Positions 1-7,302 of a stretch of 13,130 bases of DNA are shown here, piece by piece. The translations under genes were made by a program, and so were the position numbers. This DNA comes from Elusimicrobiota bacterium. GTDB taxonomy: Bacteria; Elusimicrobiota; UBA8919. How positions within the stretch are numbered: position 1 is the first letter of the stretch; each line of letters starts with the position of its first letter. The DNA is taken from NCBI GenBank assembly GCA_003452965.1, contig DMMW01000015.1, positions 979-14,108 of the forward strand, given 5' to 3'. Below the pieces are notes generated by a model. The model ran no database searches. It was not told the DNA's origin and saw only the letters and a program-made list of their open reading frames with translations.

Positions 1-867
1 AATACCGGTTTTAAGGTTTTTTCAGAGACGATAAAGAACGGAGCCGTAGTAAGGGGTATCAGCGTTCCTGCCGGGGATAAAATATCACGCCAGACAATAG
101 ATAACTTAACGGAACTTGCAAAAAAATTTGGGGCAAAAGGTCTGGCGTGGATGAAGATGACGGATAATGGTTTTGAGTCAAATATAGTCAAGTTTTTTTC
201 ACCGGATGAATTAAAAAACATAAAAGAAAAATTAAATGTTTTAACCGGAGATATTGTATTTTTTGCGGCAGATAAAAAGCAGATTGTATGTAACGTTTTG
301 GGTTCTTTACGACTTTATATAGCAGACCTTTTAAAAATTATTCCGCAAGATAAGTTCAATTTCTTATGGGTTGTGGATTTTCCTCTTTTTGAATATAGCA
401 CGGAGGATAAAAAATGGAATGCGGTTCATCATCCGTTTACTGCACCAAGCTCTATCGGGGATATTTCAAATGTATCAGATTCACCAAATGCGGATTTAGC
501 ATCTCTAAAATCGCGGGCATACGATATTATTTTAAACGGAACTGAACTTGGCGGCGGTTCTATTAGAATTCACGAAGAAAAAATTCAGGAAAAGGTTTTT
601 GAGATTTTAAAAATAACAAAAGAAGATGCAAAAATAAAATTTGGTTTCTTGCTCGACGCACTACAATACGGTGCCCCGCCACACGGTGGTCTTGCCCTTG
701 GTCTGGATAGGGTGTTGGCGATGATTACAAAATCTGAATCAATCCGCGATGTTATTGCTTTTCCAAAAACCCAATCAGGTAGCTGTCTTTTAAGTAATGC
801 GCCCTCGCCTGTTTCAGAAAGACAGTTAAAAGAATTACATATTAAAATAGACCACATAAAGAAATGA
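1..867 (+). CDS. aspS: Aspartyl-tRNA synthetase, C-terminal part (5' end outside window)
   Basis: Class II aminoacyl-tRNA synthetase that charges tRNA-Asp (or tRNA-Asx) in the cytoplasm. The frame is open from base 1, so 288 codons of the C-terminal part are visible and the N-terminal anticodon-binding domain and motif 1 lie upstream. The first ~110 residues match the GAD insertion domain of bacterial-type AspRS (for example 'GAKGLAWMK'). These are followed by 'WVVDFPLFEY', 'HHPFTAP', 'GTELGGGSIRIH', the class II motif 3 'GGLALGLDRVLAM', then 'AFPKTQSGS' and 'APSPVSERQLKELHIK', all hallmark AspRS segments. The stop TGA is at 865-867. The last ten codons lie in a sequence duplicated perfectly about 6 kb downstream (6895-6923). 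The ATG at 864-866 overlapping the stop is where a coupled downstream gene would normally begin. Identification is very secure. Confidence 0.97.
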   Translation, partial: NTGFKVFSETIKNGAVVRGISVPAGDKISRQTIDNLTELAKKFGAKGLAWMKMTDNGFESNIVKFFSPDELKNIKEKLNVLTGDIVFFAADKKQIVCNVLGSLRLYIADLLKIIPQDKFNFLWVVDFPLFEYSTEDKKWNAVHHPFTAPSSIGDISNVSDSPNADLASLKSRAYDIILNGTELGGGSIRIHEEKIQEKVFEILKITKEDAKIKFGFLLDALQYGAPPHGGLALGLDRVLAMITKSESIRDVIAFPKTQSGSCLLSNAPSPVSERQLKELHIKIDHIKK

Positions 868-868
868 T
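840..868 (+). repeat. 29-base direct repeat, left copy (aspS 3' end)
   Basis: This stretch, from the aspS codons for 'IKIDHIKK' through the stop, is identical base for base to 6895-6923. Identity ends exactly at 839/6894 on the left and 869/6924 on the right. This copy is part of the conserved aspS reading frame, so it is taken as the original. The other copy sits just after a large AT-rich two-gene module. The arrangement resembles the flanks left by site-specific integration at a gene 3' end, or a long target duplication. Confidence 0.9.
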
Positions 869-879
869 AGAAAAAAACT

Positions 880-2670
880 ATGAAAAAACTTTTTGAAAAG
901 AAGTGGATATCGATTTTTTTGATAATTACTGCAACTTTTATTGTTTATTCAAATTCATTCAAAAATGAGTTTGTCTATGATGATAAGCAGATTATATCCG
1001 AAAACAATTTTATTAAAGATATAAAAAATTTGCCAAAAATATTCACAAAAGAATATTTTAAATATTCAAATGAACAATCATATAGACCAGTGGCAACTTT
1101 AACATATTTTATAAACTGGAAAATTTTCGGTAATAGACCATGGGGATATCGGTTAACGAGCGTTTTGCTTCATATACTATGCTCAGTAATTATTTTTTTA
1201 ATAACAAATTTGTTTTTTGAAAATAAATCTATTTCACTGCTAGCTGGGTTATTATTTGCTTTACATCCTATAAATGTAGAAGCAGTTTTAGTTCCATCAT
1301 TTAATGAAGATATTCTTTGCTGTTTTTTCTTACTCATTTCATTTTACTATTTTATAAAAAACAAACTTTTACTTTCTAATATATCATATTTTTTTGCTTT
1401 ATTTTCAAAAGAAATAGGAATCAGCCTGATTTTGATAATTTTTCTTTATGCATATTTAAAGAAAATCAGATTTAATCACTTAATCCCTTATATTTTAATT
1501 ACGATTTTCTATTTAATAGTAAGATTTTACATACTGACAAATCCACTTGTAACAATTGTGGAATATCCTGGCGATAGTTTTTATATAAATATTCTAACAA
1601 TGAGCAAGGTGTTTATAAAATATATTTCTCTTTTAATATTTCCAATAAATCTTAATGCGAATCATTATATATCCTTTTCATATTCAATATTTGAACCCGA
1701 GGTTATCTTTTCAATTTTATTTGTTACTATATTGATTACCGGTTCCGTAATCTTTATAAAAAAAAAATCTTCATTTTTTATATTTTGGATACTTTTTACG
1801 CTTTTACCTGTGATGAATTTTATTCCTTTTTTAATTGGGACAAATCTTTTAAGTGAGAGATATCTTTATATCTCAACACCTGCATTTTCCTGGTTTTGTG
1901 CAAGTATCTTGGGAAGAATAAAAATAATTAGTGTACGGAGTATTTTGATAGGTTTAATTTTGACTTTTTATGCAATTGTCATATTAAATAGAATTCCTTA
2001 TTGGAAAAGTGATATTATTTTATGGGAAAAAACTGTAAAACAGAATCCTGAAAGTGCAGGTTCTCATTTGTATCTCGGTATGATATATGCTAATGCAGGG
2101 ATGGATGATAACGCTATCAAGGAATATGAAGTGGGTATTAAAAAATCAAGCCACGGTAATTTTCCAAACATATATTATAATTTAGGAGTGCTTTATTATA
2201 AGAAAAATAAGGTAGAAAAAGCGACACAGATGTTTGAAAAATCTCTTGCAAGTTATAATTTGATTTATAAAGGGAAGAATATTGAAAACTATAATATATC
2301 GTTGTCAATATCAAAGGTTCATACTGGTTTAGGGGAAATATATTTTGATAAAGGATTATATCAAAAAGCAATCTTAGAATATATTGAAGCTATAAAATAT
2401 AACTCTAATAATTTCTATAGTTTAAATAAAATGGGGGTCTGTTATTCTATACTTGGGAAATATAACGATTCAATAAGGATATTTAATCACATATTGCAAA
2501 GCGATCCTAATTATGAAGATGCTTTTTACAATTTAGCGATTGTTTATTATAATAAAGGTTCCTATCAAAATTCTTTGATGATGTTTAAGAAATTGGAAGT
2601 TAATACACATAACGAAAAAAGAAAAATTGAAATACAAAAATGGATAAAACTTATCCCAAGTAAAATTTAA
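880..2670 (+). CDS. TMTC-like membrane glycosyltransferase candidate with C-terminal TPR repeats
   Basis: A 596-residue polytopic membrane protein. Residues ~1-375 are very hydrophobic with many membrane segments. They carry features typical of GT-C/PMT-type and TMTC-like proteins: an acidic pair in the first loop ('FVYDDKQII', D34-D35), 'YRPVATLTYF' (~68-77), 'ALHPINVEAV' (127-136), 'SKEIG' (176-180) and 'ERYLY' (~326-330). Residues ~388-596 contain about five tetratricopeptide repeats ('SHLYLGMIYANAGMDDNAIKEYE', 'IYYNLGVLYYKKNKVEKA', 'GLGEIYFDKGLYQKAI' and so on), a protein-interaction scaffold. By family analogy it would transfer a sugar from a lipid-linked donor to an exported protein on the far side of the inner membrane. 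Donor and acceptor cannot be read from sequence. The start ATG lies 12 bases after the aspS stop with only a poor A-rich ribosome site. It is strikingly AT-rich and lies in the putative insert. The general class is fairly sure, the exact activity not. Confidence 0.75.
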   Translation: MKKLFEKKWISIFLIITATFIVYSNSFKNEFVYDDKQIISENNFIKDIKNLPKIFTKEYFKYSNEQSYRPVATLTYFINWKIFGNRPWGYRLTSVLLHILCSVIIFLITNLFFENKSISLLAGLLFALHPINVEAVLVPSFNEDILCCFFLLISFYYFIKNKLLLSNISYFFALFSKEIGISLILIIFLYAYLKKIRFNHLIPYILITIFYLIVRFYILTNPLVTIVEYPGDSFYINILTMSKVFIKYISLLIFPINLNANHYISFSYSIFEPEVIFSILFVTILITGSVIFIKKKSSFFIFWILFTLLPVMNFIPFLIGTNLLSERYLYISTPAFSWFCASILGRIKIISVRSILIGLILTFYAIVILNRIPYWKSDIILWEKTVKQNPESAGSHLYLGMIYANAGMDDNAIKEYEVGIKKSSHGNFPNIYYNLGVLYYKKNKVEKATQMFEKSLASYNLIYKGKNIENYNISLSISKVHTGLGEIYFDKGLYQKAILEYIEAIKYNSNNFYSLNKMGVCYSILGKYNDSIRIFNHILQSDPNYEDAFYNLAIVYYNKGSYQNSLMMFKKLEVNTHNEKRKIEIQKWIKLIPSKI

Positions 2671-2690
2671 TAATAAAAAGAACAAGTATT

Positions 2691-5600
2691 ATGTTAAGAA
2701 AGAATTTAATTAAAATGAAGCTCCACGGGTTAAAAACCCGTGTTATCTTTTGCTTCAGGATTCCATGGAGCGGAATCCTGCCCGGAGACCATTCATCCAT
2801 ACATAAAGGTGCGCTTTTACAAACGTGGTATTCTGGATGCAGGATAAAATTTGTAAAAATTAATTGGTTTATTCTATTTTATTTTTTATCTGTTTCATTG
2901 TCGTGGGCTACATGGAGAATACAAACTATAGAAACAGGTGGTGTTGGAGAATATCCTTCTCTGACAATTGGTAATAATAATATTTTAAGCGTTTCTTATT
3001 ATGATGCTGTAAATAAGGATCTTAAATATGCGCAATATGATGGTATAATATGGTCAACTCAAACAATAGATTCAACTGGCAATGTAGGAGAATTCACTTC
3101 AATAGCAAAAGATTCAAATAATAATTCACATATTAGTTATTATGATTACGATAATCAAAGTCTTAAATACGCAAAATGGAATGGTTCTGCTTGGGATATA
3201 CAAAATGTTGAAAATGGGATTGGATATAATCCGCGGGTGTATTACACTTCAATAATTATTGATAATAATGATAATCCTCAAATTTCTTATTGTGGGTATG
3301 CACTTAAATATGCAAAATGGACTGGATCTTCTTGGGTAATACAAACAGTTGATTCTTCTGGTATGGTTGGTTGGTATTCATCTTTAGCCATAGATAAAAA
3401 TAATAATCCTCACATAAGTTATTACGATCATACAAATAGACATCTTAAATATGCAAAATGGACTGGATCTTCTTGGTATATTGTAACTGTAGATTCTTCA
3501 GTTGATGTTGGGCAATATACTTCTATTGCTATTGATTCAAATGGAAATCCTCACATTTCTTATAACGATGAATTAAGTAATGATCTTAAGTATGCAAAAT
3601 GGACTGGATCTTCTTGGTTTATACAAACAATTGATTCAACAGACGCTGTAGGGTGGTATACTTCTATGGTTCTTGATTCAAACAATAATCCACACATAAG
3701 TTATTGTGATACAAGAGGATATTTAAAATATGTAGTATGGACAGGAATCAAATGGAATATTGAGAGAGTAGTTTCTAGTATTAATTGTTATTGGGCAAAA
3801 AACAATGCTTTAGTTTTGGATATAAATGAGTATCCTCATATTGTTTACTATGATGATAATAGTTTAAAATACGTAGAATGGATGCCAAATAATAATCCGA
3901 TATTATCATGGACTGGAGAAACAAATTATATCTCAGATGGGCTCAATCCTGAAATTGGCGAAGTGGATAGGAGTTTTATTTATCGTATAAAATATGCTGA
4001 TTTAGATAACGATCCACCAAAAACAGGGTATCCAAAAATTTATATTAAAAAAAGTGGAATGGAAATTTCTGACAGTCCTTTTACAATGAGTGAAGAGGAC
4101 GAAACTGATAAAACATATACTGACGGAAAACTTTATACATATTCTACAATACTTCCTGCTGGAACTGATTATGAATATTATTTTGAAGGATATGATGTCT
4201 ATAATGCAAGTGCGACAGGTTTTCCAATAACAGAGATCGATGCACCCGATGTTTTTCAAGACATTACTCCACCCGCACAAACTATAAATCTTACCATAGT
4301 CAATCCATATTTTAATTCACTCACATTAATTTGGACAGCACCTGGTGATGATGGCACCGTTGGGAATATTGTCAGTGGTAAATATTGGGTAAGATATTCT
4401 ACAAGCAGTAATTTCACTATGTCAAATTCTGACATTATATGGTCCACAAATATTATTCCTGGTAATATAGAAACAAAGACAATAACAGGATTATCAGTCG
4501 GAAAGAGTTACTATTTTGTTATAAAAACAGCGGATGAATCGGACAACTGGTCTGTATGGTCTACTATTGCAAATGGCACGACACTTTCAGATGCAATTCT
4601 GCCCAACCCAATAATTGATTTAAGAACGACTTCATCTTCGAATGGGAATATTGAATTATCATGGACTGCTTCAACTGATAATTACGGTATCAAAGAGTAT
4701 AAGATCTTTAGATCAATTGAGAAGGATATATTAGGAATAGAAATATTTTCAACTACACAAACAGACTATACAGATAGCAGCGCAGAGCTAAACCATGGAA
4801 CATCGTATTATTATACAATTCAACCAATAGATTTAGCGAATAATATTCAAACGGTAGAAAATAATCAATCGGGTGCATTGTGCGATAAAATTCCGCCGAT
4901 AACCGAATGGACATTTTCAGGGCCTGCAACATATTATTTAAGAACAGAAATCGTTAATGATACGACAAATTATTATTTTAATTCTAGGCCGGGTAACACA
5001 TTTGTAATACAAAATGCTTCTGATCCACTACCAGGTACCGGTATATTAAATACAGAAGTTATAAATGATATAACATTTTCTATTTTTACATATCCTTACA
5101 CAGTAATATCACGAACCGGATTTTTTACAGAAGACATTGTAGATATGTTCAATATTTATTCAGTTGACAATGCAAGTAACGAAGAGGAAATAATTCCTAT
5201 AGAAATCAACTGGGATGTAACGGCACCAAATATTTCAATTGACACAGACATTAATTATATTACTACTGTTCAACCAATAACAATATATGTTGAATCAGAT
5301 GAGGATTTAATCATACCACCGGAAGTCACGGTTTGCCAAAATGGTCTTATTATAGGAACACAAATTTCTATGACATCAACTAACGATGGTTCCTCATTTC
5401 AAGGAACGTATAATGTTGTTTTCGGGTACAATGGTTCTGCAAAGATAGTTGTAAAAGCAAAGGATACTGTTGGATATGAAAACATTGATGTGGGTTTTTT
5501 TAATATAGAAATAAATCCTGAAGAAACGCTTTATGAGGTTTACTGTGACCCTGAAGAATTTTCACCAACAGAAGTTTCAACAACCAATATTCATTACACT

Positions 5601-6905
5601 TTAACACAGCAAGCAGATATTTTAATTGGAATATATTCACCCAACAACGTTTTAGTAAAGTCATTTAATTATAATAACCAATTACCAAGCTGCTATTCTA
5701 TTATATGGGATGGTAAAGATTCTTCGGGAAACATAGTAAATGATGATATTTATAGAATTGAAATAAAGGCATATATTTCAGGTAATCAGATAGGATTAAC
5801 TAAAAACACAACGGTTACCGTATTGAATAAAAGGAATCTTTCATATACAGAGACAATGCCATCAAACATAACAATCCAAACGATACCAAATCCGCCGGAA
5901 CTAATAACAGATGCACTATTTGCAATCACAACCGGGAATTTTAATCTTATTGGTTCGATATATAATATTACACCTAATGGTACACAATTTCAGCCATCAG
6001 CACAACTCTTATTAAAGTGGAATGACGCAAATAACAATGGGATTGTTGATGAAACAGAAGGCACTGATAATCCAATAGATGAAACCAATCTTGATATTTA
6101 TAAAATAATTCTACCAACCACTCTTATACCACTTTATGCAACAAAAGATATAGATAATAATACACTAATTGCAAATATTTCAAGTTTATCACTTTATGCG
6201 ATTTTAGCATCAAAGGTTTTACCGATTGCAAATGTGGATATTAAACCAGACAGTATAAATATAAAATCTGAAGGTAAGTATATAACATGCTATATTGAAC
6301 TTCCAAAGGGATATAATGTTAAGAATCTAAAACTTGAAACAGTAAGAATTGCAAAAATAAATGGTAATATAATAATACCAATTTATGCAGAAATAAAACC
6401 GGCAGAAGTTGGTGATTATGACAAAGACAAAAATCCTGATTTAATGGTAAAATTTGATAGAGAGAAACTTCAGCAGAAAATTCCTGAAAGTGTATATGAA
6501 ATAAAAGTAACGATAAGAGGTTCAATTGGTAACATTGATGTAGAAGGTGATGATATTGTAAAAATAGCAGGCAGGGTTTTTGCTGCTCCAAGTATAGATG
6601 CAAGTTTTATACTGAGGGATGCATATGCGTATCCGAATCCTGCGAAGAACGGATATCAGCCGACACTACATGTGGAATGCGGAGTAGCTGATTATTTAGA
6701 GATACAGATATTTAATATAGCAGGCGAGTTGGTGCAAGGAGATGAAGTATATACGCAACCGATAATCAAGAATAACAAATATGCCTACGAATATACTTGG
6801 GATATATCCGACAAAGCATCAGGTGTATATTTATATTTAATAAAAGCACATAAAGCTAATGAGAAGACAATAAAAGTGTTGAAAAAATTAGCTGTATTAA
6901 AATAG
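2691..6905 (+). CDS. Giant secreted surface protein: beta-propeller, FN3/Ig-like, FlgD-like and C-terminal sorting-like domains
   Basis: A 1404-residue exported protein. A hydrophobic signal ('WFILFYFLSVSLSWA', ~59-73) is followed by seven 42-47-residue repeats (residues 75-397), probably a seven-bladed beta-propeller. Next come an Ig-like segment (~400-520), two FN3 domains (~527-637 and ~637-735), more Ig-like sequence, and a FlgD-type Ig domain (~947-1034, 'IIWDGKDSSGNIVNDDIYRIEIKA'). A 'VDIKPDSINIKSEGK ... DYDKDKNPDLMVKF' module (~1180-1300) precedes a C-terminal module (~1307-1404, 'AYAYPNPAKNG', 'IQIFNIAGELV', 'GVYLYLIKA') resembling type IX-like sorting or FlgD-fold tails. No catalytic motif was seen, so adhesion or surface coat is likely. 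Residues 1-53, before the signal, are encoded partly by a palindrome-rich repeat element, so the true start is uncertain: ATG 2691 and ATG 2715 are both in frame and neither has a strong ribosome site. It follows the glycosyltransferase-like gene by 20 bases. Its stop lies inside the downstream 29-base repeat. Confidence 0.82.
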   Translation: MLRKNLIKMKLHGLKTRVIFCFRIPWSGILPGDHSSIHKGALLQTWYSGCRIKFVKINWFILFYFLSVSLSWATWRIQTIETGGVGEYPSLTIGNNNILSVSYYDAVNKDLKYAQYDGIIWSTQTIDSTGNVGEFTSIAKDSNNNSHISYYDYDNQSLKYAKWNGSAWDIQNVENGIGYNPRVYYTSIIIDNNDNPQISYCGYALKYAKWTGSSWVIQTVDSSGMVGWYSSLAIDKNNNPHISYYDHTNRHLKYAKWTGSSWYIVTVDSSVDVGQYTSIAIDSNGNPHISYNDELSNDLKYAKWTGSSWFIQTIDSTDAVGWYTSMVLDSNNNPHISYCDTRGYLKYVVWTGIKWNIERVVSSINCYWAKNNALVLDINEYPHIVYYDDNSLKYVEWMPNNNPILSWTGETNYISDGLNPEIGEVDRSFIYRIKYADLDNDPPKTGYPKIYIKKSGMEISDSPFTMSEEDETDKTYTDGKLYTYSTILPAGTDYEYYFEGYDVYNASATGFPITEIDAPDVFQDITPPAQTINLTIVNPYFNSLTLIWTAPGDDGTVGNIVSGKYWVRYSTSSNFTMSNSDIIWSTNIIPGNIETKTITGLSVGKSYYFVIKTADESDNWSVWSTIANGTTLSDAILPNPIIDLRTTSSSNGNIELSWTASTDNYGIKEYKIFRSIEKDILGIEIFSTTQTDYTDSSAELNHGTSYYYTIQPIDLANNIQTVENNQSGALCDKIPPITEWTFSGPATYYLRTEIVNDTTNYYFNSRPGNTFVIQNASDPLPGTGILNTEVINDITFSIFTYPYTVISRTGFFTEDIVDMFNIYSVDNASNEEEIIPIEINWDVTAPNISIDTDINYITTVQPITIYVESDEDLIIPPEVTVCQNGLIIGTQISMTSTNDGSSFQGTYNVVFGYNGSAKIVVKAKDTVGYENIDVGFFNIEINPEETLYEVYCDPEEFSPTEVSTTNIHYTLTQQADILIGIYSPNNVLVKSFNYNNQLPSCYSIIWDGKDSSGNIVNDDIYRIEIKAYISGNQIGLTKNTTVTVLNKRNLSYTETMPSNITIQTIPNPPELITDALFAITTGNFNLIGSIYNITPNGTQFQPSAQLLLKWNDANNNGIVDETEGTDNPIDETNLDIYKIILPTTLIPLYATKDIDNNTLIANISSLSLYAILASKVLPIANVDIKPDSINIKSEGKYITCYIELPKGYNVKNLKLETVRIAKINGNIIIPIYAEIKPAEVGDYDKDKNPDLMVKFDREKLQQKIPESVYEIKVTIRGSIGNIDVEGDDIVKIAGRVFAAPSIDASFILRDAYAYPNPAKNGYQPTLHVECGVADYLEIQIFNIAGELVQGDEVYTQPIIKNNKYAYEYTWDISDKASGVYLYLIKAHKANEKTIKVLKKLAVLK
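2717..2845. repeat. Palindrome-rich, MITE/REP-like element captured at the start of the surface-protein gene
   Basis: This stretch is noticeably more GC-rich than its surroundings and holds two perfect hairpins. The first has 8-base arms at 2724-2731 and 2735-2742 (CACGGGTT/AACCCGTG, 3-base loop). The second has 9-base arms at 2756-2764 and 2772-2780 (CAGGATTCC/GGAATCCTG, 7-base loop). It reads through in frame and encodes a W/C/H/P/G-containing extension unlike the rest of the protein, ahead of the signal peptide. TAAAAT occurs on both sides (2711-2716 and 2845-2850), possibly a short target duplication or chance in AT-rich DNA. Edges are approximate. That it is a dispersed element is inference. 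Confidence 0.5.
2913..3881 (+). repeat. Seven tandem ~47-codon repeats (beta-propeller blades)
   Basis: Seven consecutive units share the pattern 'W.IQTVDS...VG.YTSLAIDSNNNPHISYYD....LKYAKWTGSSW'. Five are exactly 47 residues, the sixth 46 and the seventh 42. At the DNA level a 33-base segment at 3303-3335 is repeated exactly at 3444-3476 and with one change at 3585-3617, a period of 141 bases, indicating recent blade duplication or gene conversion. Seven units is the commonest closed beta-propeller number; the fold itself is inferred. Confidence 0.88.
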
Positions 6906-6923
6906 ACCACATAAAGAAATGAT
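6895..6923 (+). repeat. 29-base direct repeat, right copy
   Basis: Perfect copy of 840-868. Its first 11 bases supply the last codons and TAG stop (6903-6905) of the surface protein. The remaining 18 bases are intergenic up to and including the LysM gene start codon (6919-6921). Those 18 bases have no coding reason to match the aspS tail, so duplication of the aspS end is the simplest explanation. Confidence 0.9.
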
Positions 6924-7254
6924 TAGATACGATTACATAGATTGTAAAAAGAGATCCTTCTACTCCCTGCAGTCGCTCAGGACAAGATTATGCAGATTAA
7001 AATCTTTTCTACTATGTGTTTTCTTAATTTTAAGTTGGGTTTATTTGCCTAACTGTTTCGGGCAGGCTGGTTCACGGGAAGATTCTAAGACGTACCGCGT
7101 CTGGGTTTGGCAGGAGAATAAAGATTGTTTGTGGAAGATAGCAGAAAGATTCTATGGTGACGGCAGAAAATGGACAATTATTTATGAAGCAAATAAAGAT
7201 GAAATCGCAAATCCAAACAAAATTTTTCCAAAGCAAAGATTGATTATACCGTGA
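6919..7254 (+). CDS. Short secreted LysM-domain protein
   Basis: A 111-residue protein. Residues ~29-50 form a signal sequence ('FLLCVFLILSWVYLPNCFGQA'), then a short linker and one LysM-like domain at ~57-111 ('YRVWVWQENKDCLWKIAERFYGDGRKWTIIYEANKDEIANPNKIFPKQRLIIP'). The Trp-Lys-Ile-Ala core, Tyr-Gly and 'NPNKIFPKQRLIIP' ending are typical. LysM binds N-acetylglucosamine-containing glycans, so a periplasmic or cell-wall-associated role is likely; no enzyme domain is attached. ATG 6919 is the only ATG, GTG or TTG in this frame before the signal, giving an unusually long n-region (~28 residues) partly encoded by a repeat-like sequence (6951-6989). 'LPNC' is a poor lipobox match, so lipidation is not called. 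The gene starts 13 bases after the surface-protein stop, inside the 29-base repeat that also forms the aspS end. Its original partner was probably aspS. Confidence 0.8.
   Translation: MIRYDYIDCKKRSFYSLQSLRTRLCRLKSFLLCVFLILSWVYLPNCFGQAGSREDSKTYRVWVWQENKDCLWKIAERFYGDGRKWTIIYEANKDEIANPNKIFPKQRLIIP
6951..6989. repeat. CCTGAGCG-type dispersed repeat remnant inside the LysM gene start
   Basis: Read on the minus strand, this stretch gives CTTGTCCTGAGCGACTGCAG followed closely by GAAGGATCTC. This resembles the widespread intergenic repeat family with core CCTGAGCG...GAAGGATCT found in many uncultivated bacterial genomes. Here it encodes residues ~11-24 of the LysM protein ('RSFYSLQSLRTRL'), upstream of the signal peptide. 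The family match is from memory of the motif, not a search. Confidence 0.4.
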
Positions 7255-7290
7255 TATTGTTAAAAAACAAACAATATCTGATGTTTTTTT
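7253..7290 (+). terminator. Possible Rho-independent terminator after the LysM gene
   Basis: A perfect 9-base stem (7253-7261 GATATTGTT with 7270-7278 AACAATATC, 8-base A-rich loop) begins within the LysM stop codon and is followed after five bases by seven Ts (7284-7290). The stem is AT-rich and therefore weak, but the layout is right, and it separates the left genes from phoH. Confidence 0.45.
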
Positions 7291-7302
7291 AACGGGGCTA
7301 CT

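Larger units (their letters stand above)
869..6923 (+). other. Putative inserted two-gene module bounded by 29-base direct repeats
   Basis: The 6055-base segment between the two repeat copies carries only a glycosyltransferase-like TPR membrane protein and a giant surface protein. Both are visibly more AT-rich than aspS and the phoH-side genes; for example bases 1021-1080 contain 10 G or C in 60. Deleting the segment together with one repeat copy would rejoin aspS to the LysM gene with a textbook ATGA stop/start overlap. No integrase, transposase or terminal inverted repeat was seen inside, so the insertion mechanism is unknown. The boundary is directly observed; that it represents a past insertion is inference. 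Confidence 0.6.

Noticed and set aside
864..896. Ten-codon open frame from the ATG overlapping the aspS stop
   Set aside because: It is too short and has no conserved features. It is best explained as the orphaned start codon left by the proposed insertion.
2913..3881. CRISPR-like array suggested by regularly spaced repeats
   Set aside because: The repeats and the sequence between them form one continuous reading frame with a 47-codon protein period, so they are protein repeats.
6319..6603. 94-residue minus-strand frame rich in Leu, His and Gln
   Set aside because: It is a complementary-strand shadow of the surface-protein gene with no domain features.
869..6923. Transposon or phage identity for the inserted module
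   Set aside because: No transposase, integrase, phage gene or terminal inverted repeat was found inside. Only the flanking direct repeats and the composition argue for insertion.
7055..7070. Lipobox in the LysM protein (LPNC)
   Set aside because: The residues before the Cys (Pro-Asn) do not fit the usual small-residue lipobox, and a standard cleavage after GQA is more plausible.
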